Source: Dendrolimus kikuchii
Taxonomy: Eukaryota > Arthropoda > Insecta > Lepidoptera > Lasiocampidae
Assembly: GCA_019925095.2 (NCBI GenBank)
Contig: CM034407.1
Coordinates: 5,727,210 to 5,791,209, forward strand
Reading direction: 5' to 3'
DNA length: 64,000 nt
Shown: positions 9,289-20,028 of the stretch, one piece after another
How the letters are laid out: the number at the start of each line of letters is the position of its first letter
Numbering within the stretch: position 1 is the stretch's first letter
Notes under the pieces: generated by a model
The model's database searches: none
Told to the model about the DNA's origin: nothing
Seen by the model: only the letters and a program-made list of their open reading frames with translations
Made by a program: the position numbers and the translations under genes

Positions 9289-10161
9289 TTTTATTTTTAG
9301 CTAGTTTCTGAACAACCATAGTGTTGTTCATAAACTGAATATAAATCTATGATACTACCATCCTTATTCTAAATAACAACATTATTAGTATATTAGAAAC
9401 ATCTTGCATTTCTTAAAATTTCAATATTGCATAAAGAAATTGCGAATATTACTTTCGTCCTGACCGTAAGGACAAAAGTAACACGGTGCAGCTGGAAAGT
9501 TACACTGTTAGGATTCTCCGTAATATTATATGTATAATTAAAAGTAAAGACAAAATTAAACGAAAAATTAGATGACAGAATACAAAACCAAATCAAAAAC
9601 GAAACTTTTAATATTTGTTTCACAAATAAACAAAAATTAAATATCTTGTTCTTGGAAATTATAACTTACCTACTCTTAAGCAATAATCAGGTAAATTTTA
9701 ATTAGATTAACACAATTAAGTTTATATATGAATCTCTACAGCGCGACATGTAAAACGCTATATTTTGTGTCATACTATATATATTCGTATTTGTTCTGAC
9801 GTTCTATGTTACTTTTGTACCCGTCCAATTTTTTGTTTTTTCATACGTGATACTCTTTAAACTAATTGTTTTGTACAAAAATAATTCATAATACGTTATA
9901 GACAACCTTATCACATACTAAAAACTAAATAGTTACGTTCATATCATCATCATATCATTACAAAAAAATGAAATGAATAACCATTAAAATTCTTATTTTT
10001 GTGCTTAATATCACATAGCCTTATTAAAAAAAATCTAGCAGTATCGCACGCACACTATGATTAGATGCAAGCATGGTTAGGGACACAAGCTAGCATCCAA
10101 TAGTCGCCTGCGTCAATTCGACCCTTGGACAATTCTACAAAGCGTTTGTTACTTTTGACCC

Positions 10162-10191
10162 ACTGTTACTTTTGTCCCCGGTCTCCCCTAC
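10162..10191 (-). repeat. Right terminal inverted repeat
   Basis: 30 bp, pairs without mismatch to 9,259-9,288. Confidence 0.9.
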
Positions 10192-10678
10192 CAGGTAGAA
10201 ACTAGAGACGTGTAAGCCTTTAAGAAAAAGCTTTTAAACCAATTGATAAATCTTTGAATGACACCAAAGGAGTTTTTGTAGCAACTCGAAAAGACATATT
10301 TTACTAATCAGTTAAAAATTTCGGCATAGATGTATAAATGCTCGTTAAAAATAATATAAGCCTACGACTATTATTCTCGGTTATCCTCGCGGTACAAACT
10401 TTAGCAAATAAACCTAGTTTTTTCTTCGAGAGAATGCATTCACATAGATTAGGCACATTACATTACATTTTTATCTAGGCGCAAGTAACACCCAGGAAAA
10501 TGAATTCATTTTATCCAGAAATATATTTAATTTTTTGAGAGAAAAAGTATTTTATGTCGATTTTTGGTATTAAAACTACATATATACATATGTGTATGTA
10601 TTGTATGTATATGTATGTGTATATGTATATTTATATAATAATATAATAATATTATTATGTAAATATACATTTTATAAT
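10192..10678. other. Unassigned, with TATG-rich simple sequence
   Basis: AT-rich. 10,580-10,675 is an imperfect (TATG)/(TA) microsatellite leading into Rep-C copy 2. Confidence 0.5.
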
Positions 10679-11113
10679 GCTAGTGGCTCCGGCCGACGTT
10701 GTCCTGGTCTGAAAAAATAAAAATCTAGGACCCGATCCCAGCGCCACCTACCGGTTCCAATTGTGAATCTAAACCATCCCGGGATCCACTCAAACACACA
10801 AAATTAAAATCACCAAAATCGATCCAGGTGATTAGGTGGATTCTAGAACCCGATCTCAGCGCCACCTACCGGTTCTAATTGTGAATCTAAACCATCCGGG
10901 AACCCACTTAAACACACAAAAACAAAATCGCTCCAGGTGATTAGAAGGATTCTAGAACCCGATCTCAGCGCCACCTACCGGTTCCAACGGGATAAAAAGT
11001 ATCCTATGTCCGTCTCCTGGTTCTAAGCTACCTCCCCAACAATTTTCAGCCAAATCGGTACAGACGTTCTTGAGTTATAAATAGTGTAACTAACACGACT
11101 TTCTTCAATATAT
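10679..11113 (+). mobile_element. Rep-C copy 2 with internal duplications
   Basis: Starts CTAGTGGCTCCGGCCGACG and ends AACTAACACGACTTTC. The block around AGAACCCGATCTCAGCGCC and ACCTACCGGTTC occurs three times (about 10,735, 10,852 and 10,952), i.e. tandem internal duplication. The distal part carries CCAAATCGGTACAGACG and TTCTTGAGTTATAAATAGTG. Confidence 0.8.
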
Positions 11114-11221
11114 CTCTTTCCATCCCAAGGTTGTCTAGAAGAGATCGCTGGCAGCGAGAAAATTATCAGTTGTACTTAATTTTAAGCTATTTTTGTGTAT
11201 TGTTTCATTAATTTTATTGTA

Positions 11222-11320
11222 CATTAACAGTTCCGATTTTTTTCAGTGAAAGCGTAGCAGAGTTACGTGAAAGCGTAACAGACAGAGCTACTTCCGCATT
11301 TGTAACACTAGTATAGAATT
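11222..11320 (+). mobile_element. ACTAG-type retroposon tail fragment
   Basis: AACAGACAGAGCTACTTCCG, CATTTGTAACACTAGTATAGA is the terminal segment found in lepidopteran retroposons of the acagacagagttac..gcatttataatattagtata kind. Only the end is present. Confidence 0.55.
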
Positions 11321-11753
11321 TGCTAAAATAAATCTGCACAACATCATCACATATCAAATTCCCATCAAAACCTCTGCTGAAGTCTTAATAGTACACGATA
11401 CAAACAGATGAGATACTGAAACTTTGAGATGCGTAGACCTTGTCACTAAGCTGGAGCACATACGACGGCGTTATATCGGCTCGTCTATCGGTAACCGAGG
11501 ACAATATACCTGAATTGCCGCGATATTGCCTAGCATGATGCACTTATGGATCTATTCATCAAAAGCCTACATTTATGTCTCCTATCTTACATGAACTTAT
11601 CAATTTTCAATTGAGAAATGGAGAACGGCAATTCTGAAGAAAAGGTATTGATTCAATTGATTGAACGAAAATTTTTGTCTAGGTTCCTCCTGGATGGTAT
11701 GGGGTTTATGTAGTAATCAGTGGACGGTTATGACTATCTGAGCTTTATTTATG
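11321..11753. other. Unassigned
   Basis: No repeat or gene recognised; moderately GC-richer than surroundings at 11,430-11,540. Confidence 0.4.
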
Positions 11754-12538
11754 ACTAGCTGTGCCCGCAACGTCGTCCGCGTGGAATTTGCTTTCATAAC
11801 CCTCCGATTTTGAAACATTCTTCATTGGTGCTCCGCTCCTATTGGTCTTAGCGTGATGATATATAGCCTATAGCCTTCCTCGGTAAATGGGCTATCCAAC
11901 ACTGAAATAATTTTTCAAATCAGACCAGTAGTTCCTGAGATTAGCGCGTTCAATCAAACAATATATTAGTATATTTGGCTACAACACTAATACTTACATT
12001 TTAAATAATGCGATATCTTTTGAGTGAAACGTCCGAATTGAATAATTCAAAAAGTTCTAGAAAGGTATTGAATTCATCTTGAATATGGAGTAATTTATTT
12101 TGATAAGGATTAATACCAAGGTACAAAATAAAGAGTTTTTGAATCGACGGCATTTTAATTATTTAAAAAAATAAAAGAAAACACTTATTGTGAGATAACT
12201 ACAATAGTTAGACATATGGTTACGCGATATTTTTTGTAGACAATTATATGTTCTGCAAAGTGGTAGTACATTGTTTTGTTCTATAATCAATAGTTTTCGC
12301 AGCGCACGTCGTGTAAGTATTTTTTCGGGTCATTTTTTTACACCTTGGGTTACATTATTGGACTTTTAGTAAGGATCCCTAATTTTTTTGAAAATATAAT
12401 ATAACCTATAGCCTTCCCCGATAAATGTACTATTCAACACTGAAAGAATTTTTTAAATCGGAGCAGCGGTTCTTGAGATTAGCGCGTTTAAACAAACAAA
12501 CAAACAAACTCTTCAGCTTTATAACATTAGTATAGATA
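11754..12538 (-). mobile_element. Composite Rep-D copy 2 (about 785 bp)
   Basis: The minus strand carries a D-type head unit (12,538 to about 12,400: AAGCTGAAGAGTTTGTTTG), a middle module (about 12,000-12,400 with ACTACCACTTTGCAGAAC on the sense strand) and a second D unit ending GACGTTGCGGGCACAGCTAGT. The arrangement is the same as copy 3 at 47,911-48,690 in the opposite orientation. Neither the middle module nor the units encode a protein. Confidence 0.82.
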
Positions 12539-13262
12539 TATACGCGACAAAGGTAAAGGTGTAAGGTGTATTGTATGCGTAAGCGTCGCCGGACGGTGTA
12601 AGGCGGCTTGACTTTGATAGCGATGAGCAGTACACGCGTGAGAATACATCTGTATGATACGGCTTAAAATTTGAAATTTTTTATCGCGTTACTACTCAAA
12701 AGTAAGAGGAAGTACGGAACGAGGCTTATGCTACAACAGTATAATAACGCCTCTACGGATATTGACATGACAAAGAGGGACAACACGACAATGTCATAGT
12801 ACGACTGTTAGTAAAATGAGGTGACCGAGGCTGAGCACATCCGATACTTAACGAGCATTTCCGAACTAGTTTTGAACGGTACAAATGAAGGAATGACGCT
12901 CACAGCCTCACCGGCCTCATCGCTCCAAGTGTACTGCCGCGGTACAAACTATACAAATGTCCTCGCCTCATTTGAAGTGGTACATTTTACTGGTTCAGTA
13001 CAAAATGTCATGTTACTCTTACAAACTCATTTTAAAATCATGTACTACCCAACACTAGACTCTGATTGCAGTGTTGGCGGCTCCTCTACTAGCAGAGCAG
13101 AACCGTTTAAGTTCCAACAATTTTGTTTATTACAAGTCTGTGAAAATCATCGTTAAATTTAAAACAAAATCGAACTTAAGACCTGTTATAAAAATATAAA
13201 CTAATTTTCTTAATTTTTATTTATTTAAGCACTATATTACAAAATTGCCACTTACTTTTTAG
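12539..13262. other. Unassigned; 111-codon frame at 12,821-13,156
   Basis: Not obviously repetitive within the window. The frame 12,821-13,156 (+) is Ser/Thr/Leu-rich with no domain motif I recognise. Its sequence is unrelated to the repeats around it. It could be an exon or chance, and I do not call it a gene. Confidence 0.3.
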
Positions 13263-13439
13263 CCGTGCAGGAACGGAGAAAGAATACAATTCCCTCGCTT
13301 CGGAGGCATGTCGTAAGAGGCGACAAAACAACCCACAGAGTAGGGTATTGGCTCATCTGGATGGCTACCACCCCCGGTCTAGAGTATGCTGCTATAACAC
13401 CGTCTGTCTGTCTACTGAACTCATGCAATAAAAAAAAAA
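13263..13439 (+). mobile_element. Rep-A copy 7 with internal deletion
   Basis: The long-class head (GCCGTGCAGGAACGGAGAAAG) and the 3' end (CATGCAATAAAAAAAAAA) are both present, but the body between GCTATAACA and CCGTCTGTCTG is lost (roughly 100 bp). Rep-F copy 1 begins at once after the poly-A. Confidence 0.85.
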
Positions 13440-13762
13440 TGTGTGTGTGCAGTTCACACGCAGTAGAAGTTAAACGAAGTATGACAAGGGGTGGGAGCGA
13501 TTTTAAATTTCGTGACGTCATATTTCGTATATTATATAGTTATAATATATTTAACATTAAACACGAAATTTGAAGTATTAACGAAAAACTTCAAAACATT
13601 TACAACTTTATCTGTATGAGCAGTGTTTAAATGATTAAATATAATGTATTCTATCTCATTCTGTCGCAGGCTTAGTCATAGATTTATGTGTTTATCTCTC
13701 TTTGGTATCGCTTTTTCGTTTCATCGAGTTTCAAATCACAACGTTTCTAAAGTTTCACTTCA
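13440..13762 (+). mobile_element. Rep-F copy 1
   Basis: Starts GTGTGTGTGCAGTTCACACG, CAGTAGAAGTTAAAC and ends ..CTAAAGTTTCACTTC. The ends GAAGT(T/G)AAAC and GTTTCACTTC are inverted, which suggests a TIR-type element. Interior blocks GACAAGGGGTGGGAGCGA, TCGCAGGCTTAGTCATAGAT and TTTCATCGAGTTTCAAATCA recur at 21,102, 26,270 and 31,435. Confidence 0.75.
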
Positions 13763-15194
13763 AAAATAATACCTATATGCGACCGGCCTCTCTATGTCCT
13801 ATAATTAAGCATATAGTAATCATTGAATTAACTGTCATCAACTATTGATTGAAGACATGTCCAACGATACTCCACAAACATTATTATAATTATGTAATAT
13901 GCACAAAAACATCAAAAACTTAGCCACCCGGCTAATGGTGATTCGATAGCCAGTTAAAAAGCCTGCTGATGGCTATTTGGCTAATAGATGACTGACTTGC
14001 CAACTGAACGCCGACGGCTGACGGCTAAGCCGTAAACTTGTCAGAGGTTGGTTTCCATTTTCATATGACTAGTTAATAAATAACTTAGCCGTGGCTAGTT
14101 TGTGAACAACCGCTATTTAACTGATTTTTACAATAGTTACCTATATCTAGAGGCTATTCTACGAGAAAAGTAATAAGTATAAGTGATATATGAATGTTAT
14201 AGGGGTTTTCATTTTTGTCATTTGGCTACGATACAAGGAAGATAGGAAAGTTATGGAATAATTATTTCTTTCATGAGCACTAATATAATGTAATATAGCT
14301 TCTGCGGCATGACCTTCTAAACTAATACTATATTGACCGTAAATATATATAGTCTTGGCACTGCCTATCCATATAAATAAGCAGTAGAGGCATAAAATTA
14401 TCATTGTCTTAGAAATACTAGTGCGAGTTTGAGATAAAACATTTGTGGAGTTGAACGACCGGAAAAGGACATGTCTTCGCAAAATGTTGCGGAAAATCAA
14501 AAAGTTAAGAGCATAGGATAATGTAGAAAAGTAGGTCGCGTAAAATTTTCTAAGGCTGTGTTTCCAATCACAGCTAAGGCGTGACCATCATGAGAAATGA
14601 GTGATATAACAATGCAGCAGACATCGTATGGAAACGCGATTTTATCGCTGCTCTTATGCGATGACCTGTTACAAATGGTGTAAGTTGCGTTCGGCGTGGC
14701 GCTGTACGCGATCGACGAGTCCTTATTATGAAAATGCACTATTAAAGTCATGTCTTAGACGCCTGACGTATCAACCTCCATGCACAGGGTATATGTACGT
14801 CGCGTCAACAGTCTGAGAGATACAAGCCTATAGTGCATTTTCTTAATAAGCAGCCTGTGAGTAACAGACTACCGCGTTAGAAATCAGGTGTAAACTATCC
14901 GACCAAGCCAAGTAGACGAATGACAGATGTGCGGACGACCGTAGCGGGTAACGATTGCAAAAAAAATATACCAACATGATTATATGGTCATTAATTTTAA
15001 TTTGTTCATCTAATATTTTTTACCCATTTCAAATGTCATTAACGCAGAACAATACAATAAAAAATTAACAAAATAGCAAATAAAACAAAATAAGGAGAAA
15101 AACTTAACAACCAATGAAAATATTATGACAGTGTAACTAAGTACAGAAATGACGAGCGAAATACGTGCAAATTTATTGAACCTGCGAATGGTAC
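13763..15194. other. 1.4 kb without a recognised gene
   Basis: 13,918-14,115 holds several GGCTAA/TTAGCC palindromic motifs (ACGGCTGACGGCTAAGCCG), possibly an old MITE. Minus frames 14,159-14,500 (113 codons, one hydrophobic stretch MIILCLYCLFIWIG) and 14,497-14,751 (84 codons) are adjacent but have no family motif. An inverted repeat of about 20 bp lies at 14,722-14,742 and 14,831-14,851. I regard the frames as unproven. Confidence 0.35.
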
Positions 15195-15507
15195 TTTTTT
15201 TTATTGCAGGAGATCAGCAGACAGGCAGACGGCCCACTTGATGGAAAGCGGTTACCGTCGCCTATGAACATTTGCAACACCAAAGTTGCTACAAGTGCGC
15301 TGCTGCTCTCTTAAGGGAGACTGGAATCTGGTCACTAATGCCGGAACACAACTCAAGGTTGTTATGGCGACATACTTTAGACCAGCGGTGATAGCCATCC
15401 AGTCGGGCAAATGCCCTACCACCTGGCTGTGGGTTGTTAAGTCGCCTCTTACGACAAGCCACTCGGCCGCAGGAAATTGTATTCTTTCTCCGTTCCTGCA
15501 CGGATAG
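15195..15507 (-). mobile_element. Rep-A copy 8 (long class)
   Basis: Poly-T, ATTGCAGGAGATCAGCAG at the left and TTCCTGCACGGATAG at the right. The antisense strand is open across most of its length, as in several other copies. Confidence 0.88.
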
Positions 15508-16300
15508 TACTAGAAGTACTAAGTAGGTACTAGAAGTTACGCAGGGTATAAGGTGGTATGCGGGCGGAAAGGCCGCATTTAATGTATTCGTCTAATTTTC
15601 TTGGTCATGTAGTAGTATTCTATAGGTAATCTGATGAATTTTTGAAATAAATTTTATATTTACGGTTTCTTGTTGTTAAAAACGATTTGACTTCGAGCTT
15701 TTGCTCTTATTTCCGCGACTCCAGTTGATTTTATTTATGAAAATCTGTTGGAATCAACCTCTTTACATAGTTTTACTTTTTATATTTTGACACTGTCAAC
15801 ATTTTTTTGTTTTTTTTTTCTCTATATTCATCCTTGCATTGTGCCGTATCGTTGTGTAATAAATATTAATATTATAAGAAAATTATCGTATTATTTCACG
15901 TCCAAGTTAAAATATATACAGTCTACGTACTTTCCACAAAGTCTCATAAGAGACTCTTTGATTATGAGTAACACTTTTTTTAAAGTATAACTATTATAAG
16001 AGGTAACACTTCACCTTAACAAATAATACTTAATAATGTGACTTTAAGTGACGTGAAATTTTATGAAAACACAATACTGTTTGACTAGGACCGATCTCAA
16101 ATTAAGTGAAAAGGGTATAAAAAGGCTTGATTTCACATTTTCACACAGTTTTCTACCCCTTTTCCTCTGAATACTTATTCTTTTCTAATAATTTATTAGA
16201 TTAGCATAACATTACATCGATCTTGCGGCAAATGTTGAATTGACATGATTTTGACGAAAAAAGTTATTTGCGATTCTCAGAATTATTACTATGATATGTT
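15508..16300. other. Unassigned
   Basis: AT-rich. No gene recognised. 16,288-16,300 is the left target duplication of Rep-H copy 1. Confidence 0.4.
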
Positions 16301-16694
16301 GTACGTACGTATGTACTATGTATGATATGACACACAAAGAGCCTAAAAATTAATAACGCAGGCATAGAAAAGAAAAAACCAACACACATGGCACTAGATA
16401 GGACTATATATAAGTATAGATATAAGGCCAACATTGCACATGCACTTCCTCACAACACCAGCATGTAACAGATACACTCTACATTAGTATAAGTTTAGTA
16501 TTAAAAATAGGATAAATAAATATAATAAGTTAATCTTAAGGTACACCATAACATATAAATCACTAAATTAAGTCACACACTAACAAAAATAAACAATAAG
16601 CGTGTATGGACTCTAAAATTTTTCATAGAAATTAAGTTGTAAAAAAAGGTACGGAACTCGAGTCCGTAGATATGTTAACAATAATAAAAAAAAA
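16301..16694 (+). mobile_element. Rep-H copy 1 with 13-bp target duplication
   Basis: Element of 394 bp flanked by actatgatatgtt at 16,288-16,300 and 16,695-16,707, a perfect 13-bp repeat. It shares ACACACATGGCACTAGATAG, CAGCATGTAACAGATACACTC, TACATTAGTATAAGTTTAG and GGTACGGAACT.GAGTCCGTAG with copy 2 at 62,541. The 3' end is AACAATAATAAAAAAAA. It has no tRNA-like promoter that I can see; it could be a SINE or the 3' end of a LINE. Confidence 0.82.
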
Positions 16695-16784
16695 ACTATG
16701 ATATGTTTAGAAACTCCAACAACAATTTGGAGTCGATTTTTACTTGTAGATTTATCTTGTTTTGTAGATTCAGTTTTATTTATA

Positions 16785-17114
16785 CATACATACATAACTT
16801 CACGCCAGTTCCCTTGCGGGGTAGGCACGAACAACAGAGCGCCATTTAGGCTTATTCTTACACACCTCACTTGCTTCTTTGACATTCATAACTCTTGTCA
16901 TGCACGCTCGTCTGTTCTTAAGGCTCCTAACATCACCTTCTGCTACTACACGATCAATTTGATCATGGAAAGTGTGTCGTGGCCTTCCACGACTTCTGCA
17001 TCCATCCACTTTTGCATTGTATATCTGTTTATTCATTCTTTCATCATGCATTCTTTCTACATGTCCGAACCACCGGAGCATTCCTTTCGTTACCTTCACC
17101 CCGACACTCTCTTT
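16785..17114 (-). mobile_element. LINE-B copy 4 with 14-bp target duplication
   Basis: The minus frame reads KVTKGMLRWFGHVERM, HDERMNKQIYNAKVDG, RGRPRHTFHDQIDRV, NRRACMTRVMNVKEASEV, RSVVRAYPARELA: about 100 uninterrupted codons of the RT C-terminus. LRW.GHV.RM..RGRP is the usual C-terminal signature of this group of non-LTR enzymes. It ends in (TGTA)n. The flanks cagttttatttata at 16,771-16,784 and 17,115-17,128 are identical. Confidence 0.88.
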
Positions 17115-17128
17115 CAGTTTTATTTATA

Positions 17129-17688
17129 ATATAGTTTAATTAATTATCATACTGTTTCCAAGCGTTTATTTTACTTTTGACATTTGCACGTCTGTTAAAT
17201 AACATTTTTCTTGACAGTAAAGCCCACACGAAACAGCTGACATAATTGCCGTACTTTATTATTGTGGGTAGCGTAATAATGATGTTCGGTGAGTCCTGTA
17301 ACGCACAGACTATTAAACCATATACCAAGGCTACGTTCTAAAATATTCTATATAAATTCCCAAAGCGGCCTTCCTGGAACTAAATCTAAAATCAGAACCA
17401 GAATAATTTCTGGTGGTCTGCATGCTGATAACTCCGCTTATTGTTCACCAAATCAGAAGTGTGAACACTTGAACGATGATAACAATTCCTAGCCTCTGCT
17501 CCTATTTTTGATATAAAAATAATATTGGATAACTTAATTTCAAAGTACTATTATATTTCAAATTTCATTTAATAGTGACACTATGCATCATAACTTTAAT
17601 GTATAATACACGTACACGACTCTGCGGGCGCCACGAATAAACTCATGATGTGTCTGTGCAACTGTCGAATATGTTTATATATATATAT
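17129..17688. other. Unassigned
   Basis: AT-rich, no feature recognised; a short (TA) run precedes Rep-C copy 3. Confidence 0.4.
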
Positions 17689-17880
17689 ACTAGCTGTCCC
17701 GGCAGACGTTGTTCTGCCCTGAAGAAATAAAATTTAGAACCCGATTGCACCTACCGGGTTCAAATGTAAGCTATCCTATCTTTCAAGTCGGATCAAACTG
17801 CACACGGTGTGCAAATTTGATTAAAATCGGTCAAGTAGTTTAGGAGTCCATCGCGGACAAACAACCTGACACGTAAACGT
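17689..17880 (+). mobile_element. Rep-C copy 3 (short subfamily C')
   Basis: ACTAGCTGTCCCGGCAGACG, TTGTTCTGCCCTGAAG, GATCAAACTGCACACGGTG, TAGTTTAGGAGTCCATCGC. Same subfamily as 58,941-59,147. Confidence 0.8.
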
Positions 17881-18239
17881 AAACATATTATGTACGCGCC
17901 ATTCATTCCATTCGTTGATTCCTTCCCATTCCATACCCAAAATCTCCCCCCTCTACTCCGCACCATTTAAAAAAAAAAGAACGAAACGTTGCAAAATCCG
18001 CTCGCTACGCACGTACACGTACTAAAAGTCTCCACTCAAAAAATATTTAAAAATAAATTCTCAAAATCAATTCATCCGCGCCGCGACGTGTATAAAACTT
18101 TAATATATTGAAATTAGAAGATGTGAGAGTGTTATACTGGTGCCTGCTCATTAAGCTATCGAAGGACACGACAAATTTGTGCAAGGTGCGTACCCTTTTA
18201 CCTCACATATTAGAAAATAAATTATTAAAAAAAAAACAA
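17881..18239 (+). other. Non-repetitive block; possible promoter or first exon
   Basis: GC-richer stretch with GTATAAAACTTT (from 18,090), about 90 bases of sequence and then CAAGGTGCGT (18,181-18,190), which fits a splice donor. There is no coding frame. It may be a host promoter with a non-coding exon, or coincidence. Confidence 0.25.
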
Positions 18240-18368
18240 CGGACAAGTGGTAAAACGAATCGCAACAAAATTTTAACTTGAAGTTTTACGGGCAGATTGT
18301 TAATGTATTTGTCCAATTTGGTAAAACCTGCCCGTAAAAAACTTCAAGTTAAAATTTTGTTTTGTTTT
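18240..18368. mobile_element. Rep-G copy 1 (small hairpin element, truncated)
   Basis: Begins CGGACAAGTGG and contains the inverted pair AACTTGAAGTTTTACGGGCAG (18,277-18,297) and CTGCCCGTAAAAAACTTCAAG (from 18,331). The loop is about 30 bp. The right terminal repeat seen in copy 2 is missing. Confidence 0.7.
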
Positions 18369-19328
18369 AGCAAAGATTTTTAGTCATAAAAATATTTACT
18401 AAAAGTCAAAGGCCATCTAAATTGCGTATATGTTATTTAAATATCAGATATTTTGCGTTGCCACAGGTACGCGTGTCGGCTCTGTTAGTATATCACTCAC
18501 AGATAATAACTCATCTTGTCTGCAATTGACACTCACACTATTCACTGTAAAGATAAAGAGTTAAAGATATAAAAGAGAGATATATATTTGTATCAAAAAG
18601 ATATATATCACTCTTTTCTTCTTGGTGAGTGATTTTTCCCATGACTATTTTCCACTACTTGACAATTGACATGTTAACTTCTTATTAAATGGCGCAGCGT
18701 ACTTAAACAGTAAAGTAAACTGTCCACTTTCCAAAAATTTAGTTAAAATTCCAAAAAACGTACGAAAAACGCACTTGCGTAAAACATTATCATAACATAT
18801 ACCTATCTGAAGAACTATTGAAAACCATAGCGCCTTGTAAAATTCTTAGTGCTGCCATCTAGTTTAACACTAGGTAGTCACATGTTCAGTCTAACAAAAT
18901 ATAATTCCAAAGGAAGGACTAACTTTTGTTAATTTATAATAACCGCCATTAAGAAATTAATACGCATAAAATTACCAAGATTCTGGAGATACATCTGCAT
19001 CATTTCAAACGTTTCGCTCACATAATAATGTGTAGTAGTAGTGTGGAGTTCAATAGAACTCCAATACACAGCTGATAACAGTGTTACTTATACTACTTGT
19101 ACTGTACTTACTATATAGACGGGGGTATTCGGATTTTTTCTATCATGAAAAAGCATTACGGCCGCGTGGACGGGCAGCATAATTTTAGAGTAGACGTAGT
19201 GAGAGGCGGCATAATTTTAGAGACTATGGATGTTTTTTGAAGTGAAACTTCTATGTAAACGGGGGTCTTAGGATTTTTCTGTCACGAAAAAGCGTTACGG
19301 CCGCGTGAAGGAGCGGCATAAATTTAGA

Positions 19329-19406
19329 CTAGACGTGGTGAGAGGCGGCATAATTTTAGAGTATAATAGTATACTCTAAAATTATGCCGCCTCTCACCAC
19401 GTCTAG
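19329..19406. repeat. 78-bp perfect palindrome
   Basis: Arms 19,329-19,365 and 19,370-19,406 (37 bp each) are exact reverse complements with the 4-bp centre ATAG. The arm contains GACGTGGTGAGAGGCGGCAT, a motif that also occurs at 19,188-19,210 and inverted at 20,090-20,112. Confidence 0.93.
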
Positions 19407-19539
19407 GTCCATCATAGGTCGTCCGGGTCCAAAAAACGCATCCATAGGGATGCATTTTTTGGTTCCGAATCGAAATCAGTTTTTTTGTTTGATAAAATAA
19501 AATATGTTTAAATAAAAAATGCATTCATTAAAATGTACC

Positions 19540-19764
19540 TTTTTTTATTGCAGGAGTTCAGCAGACAGGCAGACTTGATGGAAAGCGGTTACCATCGCCT
19601 ATGGACATTTGTAACACCAAAGGTGCTACAAATGCGCTGCTGCTCTCTTAAGGGAGACTGGAACCTGGTCACTGATGCCGGAACACAACACAATGTTGTT
19701 ATGGTGGCATACTCTAGATTAGGGGTGGTCGCCATCCAGTCGAGCAAATACCCTACCACCTGGC
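19540..19764 (-). mobile_element. Rep-A copy 9 (short class) in the foldback centre
   Basis: Poly-T and ATTGCAGGAGTTCAGCAG at the left; ends at the short-class boundary CACCTGGC. The CGGCCCAC segment of the primer-like end is deleted. It is absent from the arms, so it entered the spacer only. Confidence 0.87.
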
Positions 19765-19767
19765 AGA

Positions 19768-19790
19768 CCTAAACCTAACCTAACCTAACC
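19768..19790. repeat. Interstitial CCTAA (insect telomere-type) repeats
   Basis: CCTAAACCTAACCTAACC followed by TAACC: four units, one with an extra A. It abuts the 5' end of Rep-A copy 9. Insect telomeres are usually (TTAGG)n. Confidence 0.8.
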
Positions 19791-19870
19791 AAATCATAAT
19801 TTGCAGTAAACCTGCGAAAAATCGAAATGTGTGCTGGTACACTGGACACATAGTAGAAGTGAAACTTCAA

Positions 19871-20028
19871 CGGACAAGTGGACAAATGAATGGCAACGGA
19901 TAAATGGCAAAACTAATCGCAACAAAGAAGTTTTACGGGCAGGTTTTCAAATTGGACAAGTACATTAACAATCTGCCCGTAAAACTTCAAGTTAAAATTT
20001 TGTTGCGATTCTTTTTGTCACTTGTCCG
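19871..20028. mobile_element. Rep-G copy 2, complete small hairpin element
   Basis: Ends CGGACAAGTG (19,871-19,880) and CACTTGTCCG (20,019-20,028) are exact inverted repeats. Inside, AAGTTTTACGGGCAG (from 19,928) pairs with CTGCCCGTAAAACTT (from 19,974). It sits exactly at the inner edge of the right foldback arm. It is preceded by GTAGAAGTGAAACTTC. Confidence 0.78.

Larger units (their letters stand above)
9259..10191. mobile_element. Non-autonomous DNA transposon with 30-bp perfect TIRs
   Basis: Left terminus 9,259-9,288 (GTAGGGGAGACCGGGG..AAGTAACAGT) is the exact reverse complement of 10,162-10,191. The motif GACAAAAGTAAC recurs inside (9,472-9,483) and inverted near 9,809-9,820 and 10,149-10,158, as subterminal repeats. 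The outermost bases include TA on both sides, compatible with a TA target. The 0.93-kb interior is AT-rich with no transposase, so it is a MITE-like, non-autonomous element. Superfamily is unknown; Tc1/mariner-type TA targeting is only one option. Confidence 0.88.
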
